Assembly: GCA_009469675.1 (NCBI GenBank)
Contig: SSSZ01000090.1
Span: 1-40,560 of the forward strand
Direction of reading: 5' to 3'
DNA length: 40,560 bases
Source: Azonexaceae bacterium
GTDB taxonomy: Bacteria > Pseudomonadota > Gammaproteobacteria > Burkholderiales > Rhodocyclaceae
How positions within the stretch are numbered: position 1 is the stretch's first letter; each line of letters begins with the position of its first letter. A program made the position numbers and the translations under genes. A model generated the notes under the pieces. It was given only the letters and a program-made list of their open reading frames with translations. It had not been told where the DNA came from and made no database searches. Below are positions 1-8,197 of this stretch, one piece after another.

Positions 1-114
1 GGCGCGGATCAGCACACATTGAATCCGCTGGTATTCGGCGTGCGTACTCGCCTTCTTGAGTCGCTCCGCCAGGCGCTCTACCGTCGCCTGGTCTCCTGTA
101 ATCAGTGTCTTCAT
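1..114 (-). CDS. IS630-family transposase, N-terminal fragment (runs off window start)
   Basis: The minus strand reads 38 codons from an ATG at 114 to the window edge, beginning MKTLITGDQATVERLAERL and continuing with KKASTHAEYQRIQ. This is the N-terminal helix-turn-helix region usual for IS630-family transposases, which recognises the element's ends; the DDE catalytic part would lie beyond the window. The next upstream ATG, at 119, is out of frame and hits a stop at once, so 114 is the natural start. The AT-rich stretch at about 130-180 should contain the corresponding IS end, but the partner inverted repeat is outside the window and no boundary can be proved. Whether the element is intact is unknown. 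The family call rests on recognition of the N-terminus only. Confidence 0.7.
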   Translation of the reverse strand, partial: MKTLITGDQATVERLAERLKKASTHAEYQRIQCVLIRA

Positions 115-247
115 TCCATGCCCCCTAAGATCGCATGGAATAAGTATAGTATTTATATTATTGAACGCAAATTGGTATAAGACGGACCCGCTGGAGCTGG
201 CAGAGGTGCAGAAGGTGGTTCCGGGAAAGCCCCCCTAGCCCAGGCGA

Positions 248-463
248 TTAGTGGCAGTGGTATGGCGCAGAACCGTTGTGGCACCCGTAGCGGTCCGTCC
301 CGCCGCTATGGGACGGGGCACCGTGCGTTCCTTCACTGTCGTGGGTGTGTCCGCCGAAGAATTCCACGGGCGTCCTTGGGTTGCCGCTATTCGCCCACAC
401 CAATCCTGTCCCTACCGCAACGGCGACTAGCACCCCCGCAACCAATTTCTTACCAGATTTCAT
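248..463 (-). CDS. small secreted YHYH-domain-type protein
   Basis: A 71-residue protein with a Lys-rich start and a hydrophobic segment (MKSGKKLVAGVLVAVAVGTG...VWA) that looks like a Sec signal peptide cleaved near residue 24. The mature part is short and rich in His, Gly and Ser. It ends in GGTDRYGCHNGSAPYHCH, the Cys/His signature of the short YHYH-type secreted proteins; two Cys and several His could bind metal or form a disulfide. I chose the ATG at 463 over an in-frame one at 496 because a strong GGGGAGG Shine-Dalgarno lies five bases before it and because it gives a normal signal peptide. The function of the family is not known. It stands alone in an accessory stretch between a transposase fragment and a repeat cluster. 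Confidence 0.65.
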   Translation of the reverse strand: MKSGKKLVAGVLVAVAVGTGLVWANSGNPRTPVEFFGGHTHDSEGTHGAPSHSGGTDRYGCHNGSAPYHCH

Positions 464-1048
464 GACCTCCCCTTTCGTCATATAAGGTAGTCGCATGCTC
501 CCACCAGCGGCAAGGACGCGTCAAGCGTTGGCGGCTACAGGGGGGCACCTACCAGATACCCCGCAGGTGGCCATAGTGGCCCCCGCAGATTAACTGCAAG
601 GCCGGGGTTGGGCCAAACCGAAAGTAGCAGCAGAAGCAACAGCAGTATCACGGTGCGGAGCATGATGGCAGGCCTCTATGGCAAGGAGATGCCGCCATAC
701 TCCCGCGTAACGGCGCCCAGGGAATGCGCAATCAGGGGAATTGTGCAGTGCTATTTCACGATATGCCCGAGGCGGAACTGTGCCAGTAGCTGCCATTCCA
801 AAGTAGTGGTGGCCGAAGTCCTTAATGTCCCAGGCACCCACTGGACCCCATGGTAGCCCGGGCTCAACTCCTATGAAGCTGGTGGAGCAGATGATGGAGT
901 AACGGAGAGTTGCTGCGGAGCGGGCCAGCATCTAACGCCGGGGTCACATCTAACGCCGGGGTCATAACGCCGGGGTCACATAACGCCGGGGTCACACATA
1001 ACGCCGGGGTCAGGTCTTGCATTTTGCGTCAAGCCCCACCACCACCCC
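464..1048. other. gene-poor interval between the YHYH gene and rluB
   Basis: No convincing gene is seen in these 585 bases. Two weak minus-strand candidates exist. One is a 113-codon frame at 931-590 without a ribosome site or recognisable family. The other is a 42-codon ATG frame at 663-535, MLRTVILLLLLLLLSVW followed by PNPGLAVNLRGPL..., which looks like a signal peptide with a very short mature part; an AGAGG lies rather far upstream of it. The right end holds the 14-bp repeat cluster annotated separately. Base composition is more even than in the housekeeping genes to the right, which agrees with an accessory origin. Confidence 0.5.
933..1012. repeat. cluster of five 14-bp direct repeats (TAACGCCGGGGTCA)
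   Basis: Five exact copies of TAACGCCGGGGTCA start at 933, 951, 965, 981 and 999, so start-to-start distances are 18, 14, 16 and 18 bases. Short CATC, CA or CACA spacers separate most of them, and copies 2 and 3 abut. The last copy runs straight into GGTCTTGCATTTTGC. From memory, motifs of the form GACCTGACCCC next to a TGCAAGA stretch occur beside REP-associated (Y1/RAYT) transposases in betaproteobacteria. That suggests debris of such an element, but no RAYT gene is present here. The cluster lies 36 bases beyond the 3' end of rluB. Confidence 0.85.
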
Positions 1049-2326
1049 CTAGCCTTTCTTCCCACCCCGCTTGGCCTGGGTGGCCGGGCGGGCGGGGGAG
1101 CGGCTGCGGGTTTCGCCGCTGCCGGTTTGTGCTTTTCCGGTCGGCGGGCGGGCGGTGGTTTTTCGGTTGTCGTCGCGGGTGGGGCGGCTCTTGGTTTCGC
1201 CGCGGCCGGGGCCGGCCTTGCCTTGGCCCTGGTGGAGCGGGCCGGCGGGGCGGACGGTGACGGCGGGCCTGGGGGTGCGGGCGGGTTTGGGGGCGATGGT
1301 TTCTTCTTCGCCCGTGGCGGTTTCGGGGGCGGCGACCTTGGCCAGGGATTTGGTCAGGGCCTTAACCTCGGTTTCGGCGAGTTCGTGGCAGCGGCCGCGC
1401 TTGAGCTGGGGCGGCAGGCTGAAGGGGCCGTAGCGGACGCGGATGAGGCGGCTCACGGTGCAGCCCACGGCTTCGAACATGCGGCGGACTTCGCGGTTGC
1501 GGCCTTCGAAGATGGTGACGTGGACCCAGCGGTTGGCGCCTTCGCCGCCGGCGTCTTCGAGGCTGCCGAAGTTGGCGGGGCCGTCTTCGAGCTCGAGGCC
1601 GGCCAGGAGTTGTTTCTTGGCGTCTTCGGTCAGTTCGCCCAGGACGCGCACGGCGTATTCGCGCACCAGTTGGGCGCTGGGGTGCATGAGCTGGTTGGCG
1701 AGTTCGCCGGAGGTGGTGAAGAGCAGGAGGCCGGAGGTGTTGAAGTCGAGCCGGCCGACGGCGATCCAGCGCCCGCCCCGCAGGCGCGGCAGGGCTTCGA
1801 AGACGGAGGGGCGGCCGTCCGGGTCGTCGCGGGAGACGATTTCGCCTTCCGGCTTGTGGTACATGAGCACCCGCGGCAGGCGGTTGGCGACGAAGCGGAT
1901 GTTGACCAGTTTGCCGTTGACCTTGACGCGGTCGGTGGGGCTGACCAGTTGGCCGAGTTGGGCGACTTCACCGTTGACGCTGACGCGGCCGGCGGCGATC
2001 CATTCTTCCATTTCGCGGCGGGAGCCGACGCCAACCTGGGCGAGGATCTTGTGCAGGCGCTCGGGCTTGGCCGCGGGAGGGGCGGAGGGCCGGGCCGGGC
2101 TGCGGCCGGCGGGCTGGACGCGGCCTCGACCGGCGGGACCGCGTTCCTTGGGCGGTTTGCCGGAATGCCATTCGCCGGCTTCCTCGGAACGCGGCCGGGC
2201 GGCGCCGCGCCCGCGGGGGGCGGGTGCTTGGCCGCCATCGGCGGCGGGGCGCCCGCGACGCGGGGCCGGCGCTTCGGCGTCGGCGGGCTTCTGGGAGGGG
2301 CGGAAGGGGGTGCGTTTAGTTTTCAT
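1049..2326 (-). CDS. rluB: 23S rRNA pseudouridine(2605) synthase RluB, with long basic tails
   Basis: A 425-residue RsuA/RluB-family enzyme, which isomerises a uridine of 23S rRNA to pseudouridine during ribosome assembly. An S4 RNA-binding domain spans about residues 89-135 ([26 protein letters not shown]). The catalytic domain follows, with the family motif [14 protein letters not shown] at 191-204, where Asp194 is the expected catalytic aspartate, and [15 protein letters not shown] at 274-288. The core is flanked by about 85 N-terminal and about 95 C-terminal residues of low-complexity Arg/Lys/Pro/Gly/Ala sequence. Such tails are common in high-GC betaproteobacterial RluB and probably bind RNA non-specifically. 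The start overlaps the end of scpB by 11 bases, the usual scpA-scpB-rluB order. RluB is preferred over RluE/RluF from this context and the S4 domain. Confidence 0.92.
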   Translation of the reverse strand: MKTKRTPFRPSQKPADAEAPAPRRGRPAADGGQAPAPRGRGAARPRSEEAGEWHSGKPPKERGPAGRGRVQPAGRSPARPSAPPAAKPERLHKILAQVGVGSRREMEEWIAAGRVSVNGEVAQLGQLVSPTDRVKVNGKLVNIRFVANRLPRVLMYHKPEGEIVSRDDPDGRPSVFEALPRLRGGRWIAVGRLDFNTSGLLLFTTSGELANQLMHPSAQLVREYAVRVLGELTEDAKKQLLAGLELEDGPANFGSLEDAGGEGANRWVHVTIFEGRNREVRRMFEAVGCTVSRLIRVRYGPFSLPPQLKRGRCHELAETEVKALTKSLAKVAAPETATGEEETIAPKPARTPRPAVTVRPAGPLHQGQGKAGPGRGETKSRPTRDDNRKTTARPPTGKAQTGSGETRSRSPARPATQAKRGGKKG

Positions 2327-2858
2327 TGTTCAGTTCCAGGGTCTGGCTGATCTGTTCGAGGGGCGGCAGCTCGCTGATGCTGCGCAGACCCAGGTCGTCG
2401 AGAAACTGCTTGGTGGTGGCAAAAAGGGCGGGCCGGCCGGGGGTGTCCCGGTGGCCGACGACGTCGATCCAGCCGCGTTCCTCCAGGGTCTTGACGACGT
2501 TGGCGTTGACCGCCACGCCGCGGATGTCTTCGATGTCGCCGCGGGTGACCGGCTGGCGGTAGGCGATGATGGCGATGGTTTCCAGGACGGCGCGGGAATA
2601 GCGCGGCGCCTTCTCGGGATTGAGGCGCTCAAGGTAGGGAAGGTACTCGGGCCGGGTGCGAAAGCGCCAGCCGGAGGCGAGCTGGACCAGTTCCACCGGG
2701 CGTTCCTGCCATTCTTGCCGCAGTTCGTCGAGCAGCTTGCGCAGGGTTTCGGTAGACAGTTCCTCGTCGAACATCTTCTTCAGGTCGGAGGGGGTCATCG
2801 GCTCGCGGGCGGCGAGCAGCGCCGCCTCAAGCACTCTCTTGACTGTCGTCGGTTCCAC
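2316..2858 (-). CDS. scpB: segregation and condensation protein ScpB
   Basis: A 180-residue ScpB, the winged-helix (kite) subunit that dimerises and, with ScpA, bridges the SMC ATPase heads in chromosome condensation. Family signatures are the N-terminal [19 protein letters not shown], the central [20 protein letters not shown] and [20 protein letters not shown], and the C-terminal [18 protein letters not shown]. Length is normal for a short ScpB. The start lies 32 bases inside scpA, so translation of the two is probably coupled. The 3' end overlaps rluB by 11 bases. Confidence 0.95.
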   Translation of the reverse strand: MEPTTVKRVLEAALLAAREPMTPSDLKKMFDEELSTETLRKLLDELRQEWQERPVELVQLASGWRFRTRPEYLPYLERLNPEKAPRYSRAVLETIAIIAYRQPVTRGDIEDIRGVAVNANVVKTLEERGWIDVVGHRDTPGRPALFATTKQFLDDLGLRSISELPPLEQISQTLELNNEN

Positions 2859-3672
2859 CTTCGTGCACCTTCACGTAAATGGGCTGAAAAGCCTCGGTCT
2901 GGGTGATCTGGATGAGCTTTTCCCGGGCCAGTTCGAGCATGGCGAGAAAATGGACGACCAGGCCGGGCACCCCCATGGCGACGTCAAAGAGGGTCTCGAA
3001 CTGGACGAAGCCGCCCTTGTCCTGCAGGGCGCGCAGGATGATTCCCATGTGCTCCCGGACCGAGAGTTCCTCGCGCTCGATCTTGTGGTGTTTTTTCAGC
3101 CGGGCCTGGCGGATGATGGCCATCCAGGCTTCCTTGAGGTCGTCGATACTGACCTCGGGATGGCGGACCAGCAGGGATTTCTCCACCAGGGTCTCGACCC
3201 AGAAGAACTCCCGATCGGCCTGGGGCATTGCGTTCAATTTCTGGCCGGCCAGCTTCATCTGCTCGTATTCCATCAGCCGGCGCACCAGTTCGGCGCGGGG
3301 GTCGTCGCCTTCGTCGTCCCCGGCCGCCTTGGGCCGGGGCAGCAGCATGCGCGACTTGATCTCGATGAGCATGGCCGCCATGACCAGGTAGTCGGCGGCG
3401 AGTTCGAGGTTGCTGGCCCGCATCGACTCGATGTAGTCGAGGTACTGCCGGGTGAGCGGCGCCATGGGGATGTCGAGGATGTCGACGTTGGCCTTGCGAA
3501 TCAGGTAGAGCAGCAGGTCGAGGGGCCCCTCGAAGGCGTCGAGCATGATCTCCAGGGCATCGGGCGGGATGTAGAGATCCTGCGGCATCTGCGCCAGCGG
3601 CTCGCCGTAGATGCGGGCGACGTGGGCCAGATCGAGTTCGGGCTGGCGTTCTTCGGCCACCGTTTCGCTCAT
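2827..3672 (-). CDS. scpA: segregation and condensation protein ScpA (kleisin)
   Basis: A 281-residue ScpA kleisin that links SMC heads and recruits ScpB in the condensin complex. Key stretches are [35 protein letters not shown], near the N-terminus, and [27 protein letters not shown], both diagnostic of the family. A C-terminal part resembles the winged-helix that contacts the SMC head. The ATG overlaps the TGA of the upstream glycosyltransferase (ATGA), and the 3' end overlaps scpB by 32 bases. The gene sits mid-operon, and no promoter of its own is apparent. Confidence 0.95.
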   Translation of the reverse strand: MSETVAEERQPELDLAHVARIYGEPLAQMPQDLYIPPDALEIMLDAFEGPLDLLLYLIRKANVDILDIPMAPLTRQYLDYIESMRASNLELAADYLVMAAMLIEIKSRMLLPRPKAAGDDEGDDPRAELVRRLMEYEQMKLAGQKLNAMPQADREFFWVETLVEKSLLVRHPEVSIDDLKEAWMAIIRQARLKKHHKIEREELSVREHMGIILRALQDKGGFVQFETLFDVAMGVPGLVVHFLAMLELAREKLIQITQTEAFQPIYVKVHEGGTDDSQESA

Positions 3673-5258
3673 GGCCTGGCCCCGGGCAGGCGCGCCGCGG
3701 CGGCGGCATCGAGGAGGACGACGGCGCCGTCGAGGTAGGCTTGGGCGAAGACCGGCTGCACCGCTTCGACCTCGTCGGCCTTCTTGAGATAGGCGACGAC
3801 CCGGCCCTGGGGGTGCTCGGCCAGCCAGGCGGCAACGTCGTCCCGGCCGATTTCTTGCAGGGGCCGCAGCAGCCGGCCGTAGTAGTGGTACTGGTCGTTG
3901 TAGGCGCTGGCGTGGGCCACCGGCACCCCGCCCTCTTCCAGGGCCTTGAGTTGGCGACCAAGGGGCGTCATGTCGAAGGCCGGCGCCAGGGGCCGCAACA
4001 GGGCGAGCAGGACGACTCCGACCAGGGCCGCGGAAATCACCGCCACCCGCGGCAGCGCCCCGTCACCGCGGGCGAAAAAGAGGCAGGCGGCGCCCAGGGC
4101 GATGAGAAGCGCGCCGCCGACCGGCCAGGCCTTGCCGATGAACCCGGCAAACCAGAGCTTGCCCGCCCAGTTGGGCGAAAGCAAAAAGACGACGCCCGCC
4201 ACCCCGGCGACCAGCGCCAGGGGCAGCACCGCCCGGCCGCCGCTCCACCCCACCCGGCGCCAGCCGAAGGCGGGCAGCAGGGCAAAGGCGGGCAGGAGGG
4301 GAAGAATGTAATGAGCCTGTTTGCCGCCGGCCAGGGAGAAGCCGATGAAGGCGGGAAAGATCCAGGCCAGGCAGAAGCGCACGCCGTGGTCGGTCCGGTC
4401 CTTGACCGCGGCGATCAGCGCCCGCCAGGCGCTGCCCCAGAAGAACCAGGGAAAGAGCAGGAGCGGCAGGACCGCCAGGTAGAACCAGAAGGGTTGCCGG
4501 TGGGCCAGCGAGCCGGTGACCCGGCCCGCCGTCTGGCCCCAGAAGATGGCGTTGCGGAATTCCTCGCCGCCGTGGAGGGCGGCCGGGATCGCCCAAGCCA
4601 GGGCGATGGCGGCGCCCGTCAGGACGCCCAGGGCGATGCCGCCGAACCAGCCCCGGCCGACCCGGGCCGAGCCGTCCCACCAGCGGACGAGGAGCAGCGG
4701 CGGCAGGACGTGGAGCAGGACGACCGGCCCCTTGGCCAGGATGCCCAGGCCCAGGGCGACGCCGAACAGCCCCCAGGTGCCGCGGCTTTCCCCCTGCCAG
4801 GCCCGCAGCGCCGCCAGAAGGGCGAGAAGGACGCAGGCCGTGAGGAGAATGTCGAAAATGACCGAGGTGCTGAAAAAGAGCCAGAAAACCCCGCCCAACA
4901 GAAGCCAGCCGGCCCGTTCGCCGATGCCCTCCTCGCTCGGCCAGAGGCGGCGGGCGATGGCCCCGGTGAGGCTGAGGCAGGCCAGGGAGGCCAGGGCCGA
5001 GATGGCCCGCGGCCACCAGTCGTTGACGCCAAACAGGCTCCAGCCGGCGCCGATCAGCCAGAAGAGCAGCGGCGGTTTGTGGTGGTAGGGGACGCCGTTT
5101 CGGTGGAGCACGAGCCAGTCGCCCCCCGACCACATTTCCCAGGCGACGCTGACGTAGCGGGTTTCGTCAATGGGAATGTCGGGCCGCCCGAAAACCGAGG
5201 CGAGCCAGACCCCGGCGAGGCACGCCAACCAGATCCAACCGGGCTGGCGACCGGTCAT
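3669..5258 (-). CDS. ArnT-like integral membrane glycosyltransferase (GT39/GT83 type)
   Basis: A 529-residue polytopic membrane protein with about 10-12 hydrophobic segments. The first periplasmic loop carries the DETRY motif (Asp31-Glu32), typical of the PMT/ArnT superfamily, and HHKPPLLFW at 59-67. These enzymes transfer a sugar from an undecaprenyl- or dolichyl-phosphate donor to an acceptor on the outer face of the inner membrane; ArnT itself adds aminoarabinose to lipid A. The two genes upstream, LAB_N and GT2, would supply the lipid-linked sugar, so the three look like one pathway. Sugar and acceptor cannot be told from sequence. The 3' end overlaps scpA by four bases, and the start is two bases after the LAB_N stop. 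Confidence 0.85.
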   Translation of the reverse strand: MTGRQPGWIWLACLAGVWLASVFGRPDIPIDETRYVSVAWEMWSGGDWLVLHRNGVPYHHKPPLLFWLIGAGWSLFGVNDWWPRAISALASLACLSLTGAIARRLWPSEEGIGERAGWLLLGGVFWLFFSTSVIFDILLTACVLLALLAALRAWQGESRGTWGLFGVALGLGILAKGPVVLLHVLPPLLLVRWWDGSARVGRGWFGGIALGVLTGAAIALAWAIPAALHGGEEFRNAIFWGQTAGRVTGSLAHRQPFWFYLAVLPLLLFPWFFWGSAWRALIAAVKDRTDHGVRFCLAWIFPAFIGFSLAGGKQAHYILPLLPAFALLPAFGWRRVGWSGGRAVLPLALVAGVAGVVFLLSPNWAGKLWFAGFIGKAWPVGGALLIALGAACLFFARGDGALPRVAVISAALVGVVLLALLRPLAPAFDMTPLGRQLKALEEGGVPVAHASAYNDQYHYYGRLLRPLQEIGRDDVAAWLAEHPQGRVVAYLKKADEVEAVQPVFAQAYLDGAVVLLDAAAAARLPGARP

Positions 5259-5260
5259 GC

Positions 5261-5548
5261 CTATTCGACCGGCGCCTCGTCGCCGGCCTTGAGGTGGTGC
5301 TTGCGGATCAGGACGAGATTGCGGAAATAGACCACCAGGCCGGCTCCCTGGCCGATGATGAAGACCGGATCCATACGGTAGATGGCGTAGGCCGTCAGCA
5401 CCAGGCCGCCGGCCAGGCTGAAGTACCAGAAGGCAACGGGAACGACGCTGCGCTTGACCTTTTCGCTATAGAGCCACTGGATGATGAAGCGCGCCGAAAA
5501 GAGCGCCTGCCCCAGAAGGCCGATGCCGAGCCAGATTCTCTCGTCCAT
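5261..5548 (-). CDS. LAB_N (lipid A biosynthesis N-terminal) domain small membrane protein
   Basis: A 95-residue protein with three hydrophobic segments and the stretch FWYFSLAGGLVLTAYAIYR followed by MDPVFIIGQGAGLVVYFRNL, the hallmark of the LAB_N domain. It is called 'lipid A biosynthesis N-terminal' because it is sometimes fused to LpxB. Free-standing copies occur beside GT2 and ArnT-type transferases. They are thought to help flip or handle lipid-linked sugars, but no biochemical function is firmly known to me. The gene starts three bases after the GT2 stop and ends two bases before the GT39 start. Confidence 0.88.
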   Translation of the reverse strand: MDERIWLGIGLLGQALFSARFIIQWLYSEKVKRSVVPVAFWYFSLAGGLVLTAYAIYRMDPVFIIGQGAGLVVYFRNLVLIRKHHLKAGDEAPVE

Positions 5549-5551
5549 GGC

Positions 5552-6301
5552 TTACCTCTCCCCGCCGGTGATGCGCTCGACCACCGGCACCTTGGCCCGC
5601 CGTTGCAGCCAGGCGACGCCGAAGAGATCGACGATGCCCACCCACAGGCGGTTGTGGAATCCGTACTTGGAAACGCCGAGGGTGCGCGGGCGATGGTTGA
5701 CCGGCACCGACACGACCTCGCCGCCGGCCCGGATGACCAGGGCGGGCAGGAAGCGGTGCATGTGGTCGAAATAGGGCAGGCGCAGGAAAAGATCCCGGGA
5801 AAAGACCTTGAGGCCGCAGCCCGTATCCGGCGTGCTGTCCTTGAGGAAGGCCGCACGCACGCGGTTGGCGATGCGGGAGGAGACGCGCTTGAGCCAGGTG
5901 TCGCGGCGCTTCTGCCGCCAGCCGGCGACGAGGCGCAGTTCGGGCCGGGCCGCCGCGAAGAGCTGGTCGAGCATCTTGGGGATATTGGCCGGATCGTTCT
6001 GGCCGTCGGCATCGAGGGTGGCGATCCAGGGGTTCTTGGCGTGGCGCACCCCGGTCCATACGCCGGTGCTCTGGCCGCAGCGCCGCTGGTGGCGGATGCA
6101 CTTGAAACGGGGCGCCAGCTCCTCGGCGAGCTTGGCGAAAATGGCGGGGGAAGCGTCGTCGCTGCCGTCGTCCACGTAGATGATTTCGAGTTCCGGATCG
6201 TGGCCCAGGGCGGCGACGATTTCATTGACCAGGGGCCGGATGTTCTCGGCCTCGTTGAGGGCCGGGACGACGACCGAGACGGAGCGGGAATTGTCGGCCA
6301 T
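5552..6301 (-). CDS. family 2 glycosyltransferase (polyprenyl-phosphate sugar synthase type)
   Basis: A 249-residue cytoplasmic GT-A enzyme resembling dolichyl-phosphate mannose synthase and ArnC. Seen motifs are VVPALNEAENI near residue 10, IIYVDDGSDDAS (nucleotide-sugar binding), the metal-binding TLDADGQNDPANI, and DTGCGLKVFSRDLF. It would load a sugar onto undecaprenyl phosphate at the inner face of the membrane. It lacks the C-terminal pair of trans-membrane helices of ArnC/GtrB, which the neighbouring LAB_N protein may replace (inference). I start at 6301 (MADNSRSVSVVVPALNE): this ATG shares one base with the trpS stop (TGATG), a junction seen repeatedly here. A longer frame back to 6583 lies wholly inside trpS. 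Confidence 0.9.
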   Translation of the reverse strand: MADNSRSVSVVVPALNEAENIRPLVNEIVAALGHDPELEIIYVDDGSDDASPAIFAKLAEELAPRFKCIRHQRRCGQSTGVWTGVRHAKNPWIATLDADGQNDPANIPKMLDQLFAAARPELRLVAGWRQKRRDTWLKRVSSRIANRVRAAFLKDSTPDTGCGLKVFSRDLFLRLPYFDHMHRFLPALVIRAGGEVVSVPVNHRPRTLGVSKYGFHNRLWVGIVDLFGVAWLQRRAKVPVVERITGGER

Positions 6302-7503
6302 CAGTTGTACTCCAGGCCCATGGCGGCGCGCACGTCGCGCATGGTTTCGCGGGCCAGTTCGCGGGCCTTCTCGCAGCCGTCGGCGATGATGTTCCGGACC
6401 AGGCCGGGGTCGTCCAGGTAGCTCTGGGCGCGTTCGCGCATGGGCGCCTGTTCGCGCAGGATGCCGTCGATCACCGGCTGCTTGCATTCGAGGCAGCCGA
6501 TGCCGGCGCTGCGGCAACCCTGCTGCACCCATTCCTTGCAGCCTTCGTCGGAATAGACCTGGTGCAGCTGCCAGACCGGGCATTTTTCCGGCTCGCCGGG
6601 GTCGGTGCGGCGCACCCGGGCGGGGTCGGTGGGCATGCCCCGCACCTTCTTGCTCACCGATTCGGCGGATTCCCGCAGGGTGATGGTGTTGCTGTAGGAC
6701 TTGGACATCTTCTGACCGTCCAGGCCGGGCATGCGGGAGGCCTCGGTGAGGAGCGCGCCGGGTTCGGCCAGGATCATCTTGCCGGTCCCTTCCAGGTAGC
6801 CGAAGAGGCGCTCCCGGTCAGCCACGGAAAGGTGCTGCACTTCGTCGAGCAGCGCGTGGGCCTGCTCGACGGCTTCCTTGTCGCCGTTCTGCTGGAAGCG
6901 GACGCGCAATTCCTCGTAGAGCTTGGCCTTCTTGCCGCCGAGCTTCTTGACGGCCTCCCGGGCCTTGTCCTCGAAGCCCGGTTCGCGGCCGTAGAGGTGG
7001 TTGAAGCGGCGGGCGATCTCCCGGGAGAACTCGATGTGGGGCACCTGGTCCTCGCCCACCGGCACCTTGTCGGCACGGTAGATGAGGATGTCGGCCGACT
7101 GCAGGAGGGGATAGCCGAGAAAGCCGTAGGTGGACAAATCCTTGTGCTCGAGCTTTTCCTGCTGGTCCTTGTAGGTCGGCACACGCTCGAGCCAGCCCAG
7201 GGGGGTCATCATCGAGAGCAGGAGGTGGAGTTCGGCGTGCTCGGGCACCCGGGACTGGATGAAGAGGGTCGCCTGGTTGGGATCGACCCCTGCCGCCAGC
7301 CAGTCGATGACCATGTCCCAGGCGGCCTGCTCGATGCCCTGGGGGTTGTCGTAGTGGGTGGTGAGGGCGTGCCAGTCGGCGACGAAGAAGAGGCAGGGGT
7401 ATTCGTGCTGGAGCTTGACCCAGTTTTTCAAGACGCCATGGTAGTGGCCGAGGTGCAGCGACCCGGTGGGGCGCATGCCGGAGAGAACACGTTCTGCGTA
7501 CAT
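6301..7503 (-). CDS. trpS: tryptophan--tRNA ligase
   Basis: A 400-residue class I aminoacyl-tRNA synthetase that charges tRNA-Trp. The HIGH-type motif is GSLHLGHYHG (near residue 14) and the KMSKS motif is GQKMSKSYSN. The nucleotide-binding region SGMRPTGSLHLGH and the N-terminal MYAERVLSGMRPTG are typical. It is longer than the 330-340 residues of E. coli TrpS because of an insertion around KKLGGKKAKLYEELRVRFQQ and the following acidic helix before KMSKS, a form I associate with betaproteobacteria. The start is six bases after the M50 protease stop, so it is probably co-transcribed. Confidence 0.96.
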   Translation of the reverse strand: MYAERVLSGMRPTGSLHLGHYHGVLKNWVKLQHEYPCLFFVADWHALTTHYDNPQGIEQAAWDMVIDWLAAGVDPNQATLFIQSRVPEHAELHLLLSMMTPLGWLERVPTYKDQQEKLEHKDLSTYGFLGYPLLQSADILIYRADKVPVGEDQVPHIEFSREIARRFNHLYGREPGFEDKAREAVKKLGGKKAKLYEELRVRFQQNGDKEAVEQAHALLDEVQHLSVADRERLFGYLEGTGKMILAEPGALLTEASRMPGLDGQKMSKSYSNTITLRESAESVSKKVRGMPTDPARVRRTDPGEPEKCPVWQLHQVYSDEGCKEWVQQGCRSAGIGCLECKQPVIDGILREQAPMRERAQSYLDDPGLVRNIIADGCEKARELARETMRDVRAAMGLEYN

Positions 7504-7509
7504 AGGTGG

Positions 7510-8163
7510 TCAGTACAGTCCAAAAAATCCTTCGACGATCAGGGTCGCCAGGCTCACCAGGGGGTGCATGACGGTGCCGAGGATGCCGGTAAACAAAAGC
7601 AGCAGCAGGATCGGAAAGCCCCAGGGCTCGATCCGGGAAAACTTCCAGGCCAGGCGGCCGGGCAGCAGGCTGACCATGATCCGGCCGCCGTCGAGGGGCG
7701 GCAGGGGAATCAGGTTGAGCACCATGAGGACGCAATTGACGAGGATGCCGATCTTGCCCATTTCGGTCATGGGCACGGTGAAGGCATTGCCCGGCAGCAG
7801 CCAGGCGAGCTTGACCAGCGCCGCCCAGCCCACGGCCATGGCCAGGTTGGCCAGGGGGCCGGCGGCGGCGACCCAGAGCATGTCCTGCTTGGGCTTTTTC
7901 AGGCGGCTGAAATCCACCGGCACCGGCTTGGCGTAGCCGAACATCATGCCGCCCCCGGAAAAGAGCAGGATGACGATGGGGATGACGATGGTCCCCCAGA
8001 GGTCGATGTGGCGGATCGGGTTGAGGCTGATGCGCCCGGCCAGCCAGGCGGTGGGGTCGCCGAAGTGCCGCGCCGCATAGCCATGGGCGGCCTCGTGCAG
8101 GGTGATGGCGAAGATCACCGGCAGGGCCGCAATGGCGAGCGTCTGGATCAGGCTGTCGAGCAT
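7510..8163 (-). CDS. site-2 protease family (M50) membrane metalloprotease
   Basis: A 217-residue polytopic protein with about six hydrophobic segments. The zinc-binding HEAAH motif is at His23-His27 (TLHEAAHGYAARHFGD), and the second conserved motif is NLIPLPPLDGGRI, the NPDG-like aspartate motif of intramembrane site-2 proteases. It belongs to the short, PDZ-free M50B group widespread next to trpS and Sua5-like genes; the substrate is unknown. It cuts within membrane helices by analogy with the family, not by direct evidence. It starts 34 bases downstream of the Sua5/YciO stop. Confidence 0.9.
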   Translation of the reverse strand: MLDSLIQTLAIAALPVIFAITLHEAAHGYAARHFGDPTAWLAGRISLNPIRHIDLWGTIVIPIVILLFSGGGMMFGYAKPVPVDFSRLKKPKQDMLWVAAAGPLANLAMAVGWAALVKLAWLLPGNAFTVPMTEMGKIGILVNCVLMVLNLIPLPPLDGGRIMVSLLPGRLAWKFSRIEPWGFPILLLLLFTGILGTVMHPLVSLATLIVEGFFGLY

Positions 8164-8197
8164 CGGCCTAAAAAGGGGAAAAGTATACCAAAGGCGC

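Noticed and set aside
590-931. 113-codon minus-strand frame before rluB
   Set aside because: No ribosome site, no recognisable domain, and it overlaps the better signal-peptide frame at 663-535; kept only as a note.
933-1012. CRISPR array reading of the 14-bp repeat cluster
   Set aside because: Units are far too short, the spacers are 0-4 bases, and no cas gene is nearby.
1127-2906. Long plus-strand frames of 407 and 487 codons opposite rluB and scpB
   Set aside because: They are Gly/Ala- or Arg/Ser-rich mirror frames of genes with clear family motifs on the other strand, a normal effect of high GC.
3741-5330. 529-codon plus-strand frame opposite the GT39 gene
   Set aside because: Composition is Gly/Gln/Pro/Asp-rich with no domain, and the opposite strand encodes a clear membrane glycosyltransferase.
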